Shown here piece by piece: positions 42,444-46,395 of a DNA stretch of 46,395 nt. Under the pieces are notes generated by a model. It made no database searches. It saw only the letters and a list, made by a program, of their open reading frames with translations, and was not told the origin of the DNA. Position numbers and translations under genes: made by a program. Where the stretch lies: NCBI RefSeq assembly GCF_004345005.1, contig NZ_SMMX01000022.1:1-46395 (forward strand), read 5' to 3'. The stretch's first letter is position 1; the number at the start of each line of letters is the position of its first letter. Source of the DNA: Extibacter muris (GTDB lineage: Bacteria > Bacillota > Clostridia > Lachnospirales > Lachnospiraceae).

Positions 42444-42476
42444 CACCTTGTACAGGAAAAGGTTGAGGAGAGGCAG

Positions 42477-43358
42477 ATGTCATTTTCAGGAAATATTAAA
42501 GAAGAATTATCCGAACATTACCCCAAGGCCCGGCACTGCAGTCTGGCGGAACTGTCGGCGGTCGTGCACATGTGCGGCAGATTTTCCGAGAGCGCAGACG
42601 GTACGTGCATCCTCAGAGTACACACTGAAAATATCGCTGTTGCAAGAAAGTGCTTTACATTGATTGAAAAAACATTTAATATAAGAACTGATATCGCTGT
42701 CCGGAGAAATACGGGCAGAGACAGCAGCAGTTATTTTATCCGTGCGGGAGGAAACGAACTGCTGGCAGTCAAGAATGCATCCGTCCAGGCGGTCTGCTGC
42801 AAACGCTCCTATATACGCGGAGCTTTTCTTGCAGCCGGATCCATGAGCGACCCAAGCAAATCTTATCATTTTGAGATTGTATGCAGCGAAGAGGAAGAGG
42901 CCATGCATCTGAGGGATATCATCAACAGCTTTGACATGGATGCGAAGATTGTGCCGAGAAAGAAGACTTTTGTAGTATACCTGAAGGAAGGCTCGCAGAT
43001 TGTTGATATATTGAATGTCATGGAAGCTCATATTGGGCTGATGGAGCTTGAGAATGTCAGGATACTGAAGGAGATGCGCAATTCGGTCAACCGGAAGGTA
43101 AACTGTGAGACTGCAAATATTAATAAAACCGTATCTGCTGCCGTGAGGCAGATGGAGGATATTTCTTATATAAAAGAAACCGTCGGTTTTGACAAGCTGC
43201 CGGAGGGATTAAAAGACGTTGCCCTTACACGTCTTGAATATCCAGAGGCAACTTTGAAAGAGCTTGGTAGTCTGCTCCGGGAGCCGCTTGGCAAATCAGG
43301 AGTTAACCACCGGCTGCGCAAGTTAAGTGAGATAGCTGATAAGTTAAGGGAACAGTAA
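42477..43358 (+). CDS. whiA: DNA-binding protein WhiA
   Basis: A 293-residue WhiA. The N-terminal two-thirds is the LAGLIDADG-homing-endonuclease-like domain (CSLAELSAVVHMCGRF, KRSYIRGAFLAAGSMSDPSKSYHFE), and the C-terminal part holds the helix-turn-helix (YPEATLKELGSLLREPLGKSGVNHRLRKL). WhiA regulates division and sporulation genes. It follows rapZ by 33 bases behind GAGGAG and precedes the HPr-like gene by 11 bases. Confidence 0.95.
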   Translation: MSFSGNIKEELSEHYPKARHCSLAELSAVVHMCGRFSESADGTCILRVHTENIAVARKCFTLIEKTFNIRTDIAVRRNTGRDSSSYFIRAGGNELLAVKNASVQAVCCKRSYIRGAFLAAGSMSDPSKSYHFEIVCSEEEEAMHLRDIINSFDMDAKIVPRKKTFVVYLKEGSQIVDILNVMEAHIGLMELENVRILKEMRNSVNRKVNCETANINKTVSAAVRQMEDISYIKETVGFDKLPEGLKDVALTRLEYPEATLKELGSLLREPLGKSGVNHRLRKLSEIADKLREQ

Positions 43359-43369
43359 GGAGGAACAAT

Positions 43370-43627
43370 ATGATTAAGAAACCTGTAACTATTCAAACGG
43401 ACATGAGTAAGGAAGACAGATCGGTTGCGTTGCTGGTGCAGGAAGCAAGCCAGTATCAAAGCCAGGTATTCTTCGAAGTGGAAGAAAAGAAGATCAATGC
43501 CAAGAGCATCATGGGAATGATGACGCTCAGACTATGTCAGGGAGAGGAACTTACAGTAGTTGCAGAGGGCAGGGATGAAGAGGAAGCAGCAAAAGGGCTG
43601 GAGCTGTTCCTTTCTGACAAAAAATAA
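43370..43627 (+). CDS. HPr-like protein without His15 (Crh-like)
   Basis: An 85-residue HPr-fold protein. It aligns without gaps to HPr through ALLVQEAS (residues 20-27), INAKSIMGMMTL (42-53) and AEGRDEEEA. Ser46, the regulatory kinase site, is kept at exactly the usual position, as is Arg17. Position 15, the PTS phosphoryl-acceptor histidine, is Glu, and the GIHARPA motif is lost. It therefore cannot relay phosphate to sugars but could still act as a CcpA corepressor or HPr-kinase target, like Bacillus Crh (Gln15). It follows whiA behind AAGGAGG, and a terminator comes after it. Confidence 0.85.
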   Translation: MIKKPVTIQTDMSKEDRSVALLVQEASQYQSQVFFEVEEKKINAKSIMGMMTLRLCQGEELTVVAEGRDEEEAAKGLELFLSDKK

Positions 43628-43674
43628 AATATACATACCTGTTAAACGAAGGTGTTTGATAAGGCATACATGAG

Positions 43675-43697
43675 AAGGGCATGAAAATGCCCTTTTT
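43675..43697 (+). terminator. Rho-independent terminator
   Basis: Stem AAGGGCAT/ATGCCCTT with GAAA tetraloop followed by a T run (43693-43697), 50 bases after the HPr-like gene. It closes the murB operon ahead of the lipid kinase. Confidence 0.8.
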
Positions 43698-43722
43698 ATA
43701 CGCCAGGAAAAAGGAGGGGCTT

Positions 43723-44670
43723 ATGAAAAGGCTGTTATTTATCTATAATCCACATGCGGGAAAGGGATTGCTTAAGCCTAAGCTTTCAGATGTTATCGAT
43801 ATATTTGTAAAGGCCGGCTATGAGGTGGTGACATATCCTACACAGGCGTACCGGGACGCATATAAAAAGGTGCTGCGGTACGAGGTCGACTCTTACGATC
43901 TGGTCGTGTGCAGCGGGGGAGACGGGACGATTGATGAAGTTGTGACGGGAATGATGCAGCGCGGCGACCGGTCTCCAATCGGGTATATCCCCACCGGAAC
44001 TACAAATGATTTTGCCAACAGTCTCCACATACCGAAGGGACTGCTGAGTGCAGCGGACAATGCGGTCAACGGCAGCGTGTTTCCATGTGATGTCGGCAGA
44101 TTCAATGATGATATCTTCGTATATATAGCTGCCTTCGGACTCTTTACCGACGTATCTTACCAGACGAAGCAGGAAGTGAAGAATGTGCTCGGACATCTCG
44201 CTTATGTGCTGGAAGGGACCAAGAGGCTGTTCAATGTACCGTCATACAGAATCAAAGTCACCCACGACAGAGAGACGATAGAAGACGAATTCATATTCGG
44301 GATGGTAACGAACTCCAGGTCAGTAGGCGGCTTCCGCAATATGGTCGGGAAGCAGGTCGTCTTCGATGACGGCGTGTTCGAGGTGACGTTGATTAAGATG
44401 CCGAAGAATCCGCTTGAGCTCCAGGAGATTGTGGCTGCTCTTCTGATAGAGCAGGTGGATACGAAGCATATGTATTCATTCAAGGCGGGCAATATCGTGT
44501 TTGAATCCCTGGAGGAGATACCGTGGACGCTGGATGGGGAGTTCGGCGGTGCCCATGACAGGGTGGAAGTGCAGAATCTGAACAGGCAGCTTGAGATCAT
44601 GGTGCCAAAGGAGCATATCAGGGAACTGATGCAGAATCCGGAGTCATATCTGCTGGAAGAGAAACGATAG
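43723..44670 (+). CDS. Diacylglycerol/lipid kinase family protein (YegS/BmrU-like)
   Basis: A 315-residue DAGK-catalytic-domain protein: IYNPHAGKG at the N-terminus, the nucleotide-site CSGGDGTIDEVVTG, PTGTTNDFANSL, and TLDGEFGG in the C-terminal beta domain. It phosphorylates a lipid such as diacylglycerol, or a related substrate, at the membrane. The start at 43723 follows AGGAGGGG; the in-frame ATG at 43681 lies within the terminator hairpin. It precedes the sodium symporter by 12 bases. Confidence 0.92.
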   Translation: MKRLLFIYNPHAGKGLLKPKLSDVIDIFVKAGYEVVTYPTQAYRDAYKKVLRYEVDSYDLVVCSGGDGTIDEVVTGMMQRGDRSPIGYIPTGTTNDFANSLHIPKGLLSAADNAVNGSVFPCDVGRFNDDIFVYIAAFGLFTDVSYQTKQEVKNVLGHLAYVLEGTKRLFNVPSYRIKVTHDRETIEDEFIFGMVTNSRSVGGFRNMVGKQVVFDDGVFEVTLIKMPKNPLELQEIVAALLIEQVDTKHMYSFKAGNIVFESLEEIPWTLDGEFGGAHDRVEVQNLNRQLEIMVPKEHIRELMQNPESYLLEEKR

Positions 44671-44682
44671 AGGAACAAAGTG

Positions 44683-46056
44683 ATGGAAAAGAGAGAAAAA
44701 TTTTCTTCAAGACTGGGTTTCATACTCATCTCGGCGGGCTGTGCCATAGGCCTCGGCAATGTATGGCGCTTCCCTTATATAACAGGTAAATATGGAGGAG
44801 GGGCATTTGTGCTCCTGTATCTATTCTTCCTTGTCATACTAGGGCTTCCAATCGTAGTCATGGAGCTGTCTGTGGGCAGAGGGAGCCAGAAGAGCTCCGC
44901 CATGTCTTTCAATGCGCTGGAACCGCACGGAAGCAATTGGCATGTGTTCCGCTACTTTTCTATGGCCGGCAATTATCTGCTCATGATGTTCTATACGACG
45001 ATCGGAGGGTGGATGCTGGCGTACTTTGTCAAGATGACGAAGGGGGACTTTGCCGGAGCGGATACGGCCGGGGTAGAGTCTGTCTTCCGTTCCCTTACGT
45101 CCAACCGGGATGCCATGCTTTTCTGGATGGTGCTTATCTCTGTGGCAGCGCTTCTTATCTGCTCGATGGGGCTTCAGCAAGGGGTGGAGCTTATTACGAA
45201 AGTGATGATGTCGAGCCTTCTTGTCATCATGATCGTGCTTGTCATACGTGCCATGACGCTTCCTGACGCGGTGGAGGGACTTAAGTTCTACCTGCTGCCT
45301 GATTTCGGGAAGATGGAGGAGGCAGGTATTAAGGAGGCGGTCTTTGCGGCCATGGGACAGGCATTCTTCACGCTGAGCGTCGGTGTCGGCTCGCTTGCCA
45401 TATTCGGCAGCTATATCGGAAAAGAGCGGAGCTTGGCTGGTGAGGCGGTGAGCATCACGGCGTTGGACACCTTCGTGGCGGTCGTAGCGGGCCTTATCAT
45501 CTTCCCGGCCTGCTTTGCCTTTGACGTGAATCCGGGGGAAGGCCCTGGATTAGTGTTCGTAACCCTGCCAAACGTATTCAGGGAGATGCCGGGAGGCAGG
45601 ATATGGGGCAGCCTTTTCTTCCTGTTCATGACCTTTGCGGCCCTCTCTACGATTGTGGCGGTATTCCAGAACATTATCCAGTTCGCAAGGGACCTGTGGG
45701 GCTGGCCGCTTAAGAAGTCGGTCATAGTGAACGGCGTCCTTCTCATAGTGCTCAGCATCCCGTGTGTGCTCGGGATGACAGACTGGTCTTCGCTCACGCT
45801 AGGCGGCAAAAATATTATGGATATGGAGGACTTTATCGTCAGCAATAATCTGCTCCCGCTCGGCTCCATGGTCTACCTGCTGTTCTGCGTGACGAGGTAC
45901 GGATGGGGGTGGGACAGCTTCCTCAAGGAGGCCAACGCAGGAGTGGGCATTAGGTTCCCGTCGGGGCGGGGAGCCAGGTTCTACCTGACGTTTATCCTGC
46001 CGCTCATCGTGTTCGGAATCTTTATCCAGGGCTATATAAGCATGATAATGAAATAA
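44683..46056 (+). CDS. Neurotransmitter:sodium symporter (NSS/SNF) family transporter
   Basis: A 457-residue sodium-dependent transporter with about 11 helices. The NSS signature in helix 1 (GCAIGLGNVWRFPYITGKYGGGAF) contains the unwound sodium/substrate site; FFTLSVGVGSLAIFGSY and FVTLPNVFREMPGG are also typical. LeuT/MhsT-like bacterial members import amino acids with sodium. AGAGGA is 8 bases before the ATG at 44683; a GTG three bases earlier is the alternative. Its substrate is unknown, most likely an amino acid. Confidence 0.93.
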   Translation: MEKREKFSSRLGFILISAGCAIGLGNVWRFPYITGKYGGGAFVLLYLFFLVILGLPIVVMELSVGRGSQKSSAMSFNALEPHGSNWHVFRYFSMAGNYLLMMFYTTIGGWMLAYFVKMTKGDFAGADTAGVESVFRSLTSNRDAMLFWMVLISVAALLICSMGLQQGVELITKVMMSSLLVIMIVLVIRAMTLPDAVEGLKFYLLPDFGKMEEAGIKEAVFAAMGQAFFTLSVGVGSLAIFGSYIGKERSLAGEAVSITALDTFVAVVAGLIIFPACFAFDVNPGEGPGLVFVTLPNVFREMPGGRIWGSLFFLFMTFAALSTIVAVFQNIIQFARDLWGWPLKKSVIVNGVLLIVLSIPCVLGMTDWSSLTLGGKNIMDMEDFIVSNNLLPLGSMVYLLFCVTRYGWGWDSFLKEANAGVGIRFPSGRGARFYLTFILPLIVFGIFIQGYISMIMK

Positions 46057-46079
46057 ATTTAAATTTTCTAAAAAAATGC

Positions 46080-46108
46080 TTGTCTATTGTACATTTATTT
46101 GTTACAAT
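46080..46108 (+). promoter_or_regulatory. Promoter of tRNA-Glu
   Basis: TTGTCT (46080-46085), 17-base spacer, TACAAT (46103-46108), 20 bases before the tRNA. The two boxes are part of an inverted repeat TGTCTATTGT/ACAATAGACA (46081-46090 and 46104-46113). Confidence 0.6.
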
Positions 46109-46128
46109 AGACAGGCAGGTGAAATAAT

Positions 46129-46200
46129 GGCTCCATGGTCAAGCGGTTAAGACGCTAGCCTCTCACGCTGGAATCAGGGGTTCGATTCCCCTTGGAGTCA
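46129..46200 (+). tRNA. tRNA-Glu (anticodon CUC)
   Basis: A 72-base cloverleaf. The acceptor stem GGCTCCA pairs with TGGAGTC (one G:U), followed by discriminator A. The anticodon loop CTCTCAC on stem CTAGC/GCTGG gives anticodon CTC, reading GAG. The T arm is AGGGG TTCGATT CCCCT. CCA is not encoded. Confidence 0.95.
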
Positions 46201-46209
46201 CTGATTGCT

Positions 46210-46243
46210 ACCGGTATCTTTCTTTAAAGATACCGGTATTTTT
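46210..46243 (+). terminator. Terminator of tRNA-Glu
   Basis: A perfect 12-bp stem (46210-46221 with 46226-46237), CTTT loop and T5 tail, 10 bases after the tRNA. Confidence 0.92.
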
Positions 46244-46244
46244 G

Positions 46245-46395
46245 TTTGCCCAGCATGGGCAAACTCTGACGGGTGAAAGTCCCGAACATGCCCAGATAGT
46301 GGGAAGTGTATAGCTGAACAGCAAGGGTGTTTATCGCGAGATAAGATCTGAAAGAAGCTGCAAGCACCCCCCTGGTCTGACGGACAGAAATCACA
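46245..46395 (+). mobile_element. 5' part of a group II intron (cut by the window end)
   Basis: After the tRNA terminator comes a structured non-coding stretch containing GGGTGAAAGTCCCG, CCCAGATAGTGGGAAG, GAACAGCAAGGGTGT, TCTGAAAGAAGCTGCAAGC and ACGGACAGAAATC, which I recognise as domain I sequence of bacterial group II introns. The exact 5' splice site is not certain; a stem GTTTGCCC/GGGCAAAC at 46245-46265 marks the start. The reverse-transcriptase gene would lie beyond the window. Position directly after a terminator hairpin is the typical target of class C introns, though class cannot be set from this part. Confidence 0.7.

Noticed and set aside
46081-46113. Inverted repeat TGTCTATTGT/ACAATAGACA read as a terminator for the NSS gene
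   Set aside because: It has a 13-base loop, is not followed by a T tract, and coincides with a good tRNA promoter. It may still be an operator.
1-46395. CRISPR arrays, prophage genes, complete insertion sequences or rRNA
   Set aside because: I looked for regularly spaced repeats, transposase or integrase proteins and rRNA sequence and saw none. The only mobile-type signals are the intron fragment at the end and the 74-bp palindrome.

Overview
The window looks like a chromosome segment from an anaerobic gut Firmicute of the Lachnospiraceae (Clostridium cluster XIVa). Evidence: strong AGGAGG-type ribosome binding sites with some TTG starts, textbook TTGACA/TATAAT promoters, the murB-rapZ-whiA housekeeping block, an HPr-like protein, and a D-allulose 3-epimerase very close to what I remember of the Clostridium scindens enzyme. 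Species is inference; no search was run.

Layout. 1-5.5 kb: tail of an unknown gene, a wrecked tagatose/allulose 3-epimerase, rhamnulokinase, an intact allulose 3-epimerase, an aldo/keto reductase and a second FGGY kinase. 5.6-11.6 kb: an operon with its own promoter: fuculose-phosphate-type aldolase, DeoR regulator, tagatose-bisphosphate-type aldolase, FGGY kinase, GatD-like dehydrogenase and PfkB-type ketose-phosphate kinase, with no PTS or other transporter. 12-19 kb: an RpiR regulator with two identical palindromic operators, a ribose-type ABC importer, a class II aldolase and a fourth FGGY kinase. 19-22.2 kb: a decayed DUF6434 gene, a BCCT transporter (minus strand) with an attenuator-like leader, and a small DUF4258 / YgiT-zinc-finger toxin-antitoxin-like pair flanked by related repeats.

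22.3-34.9 kb is the most unusual part: SDR, MFS transporter, fifth FGGY kinase, FAD oxidase, EtfB, EtfA, second FAD oxidase, broken glycerol dehydrogenase, second EtfB, second EtfA, GlpP-type antiterminator and SurE. The first genes match the order and families of the poorly characterised E. coli ygcW-yqcE-ygcE / ygcU / ygcR-ygcQ / ygcP set as I remember it, but here they form one co-directional cluster with a duplicated oxidase-Etf module and a promoter-terminator leader that the encoded antiterminator could control. I infer a catabolic route in which a sugar, sugar acid or polyol is imported, phosphorylated and oxidised through electron-transferring flavoproteins.

35-46.4 kb is mostly core: amidase with SPOR domain, small membrane protein running into a 74-bp perfect palindrome, DUF5107-TPR protein, a sigma-70-like protein without region 4, a CNNM/CBS/CorC protein, murB, rapZ, whiA, an HPr-like protein that lost His15, a lipid kinase, an NSS sodium symporter, tRNA-Glu(CUC), and finally the 5' part of what appears to be a group II intron cut by the window end.

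The theme of 0-35 kb is carbohydrate catabolism: five FGGY kinases and three class II aldolase-type enzymes in separate transcription units under DeoR, RpiR and GlpP-type control, with several decayed genes showing recent turnover.
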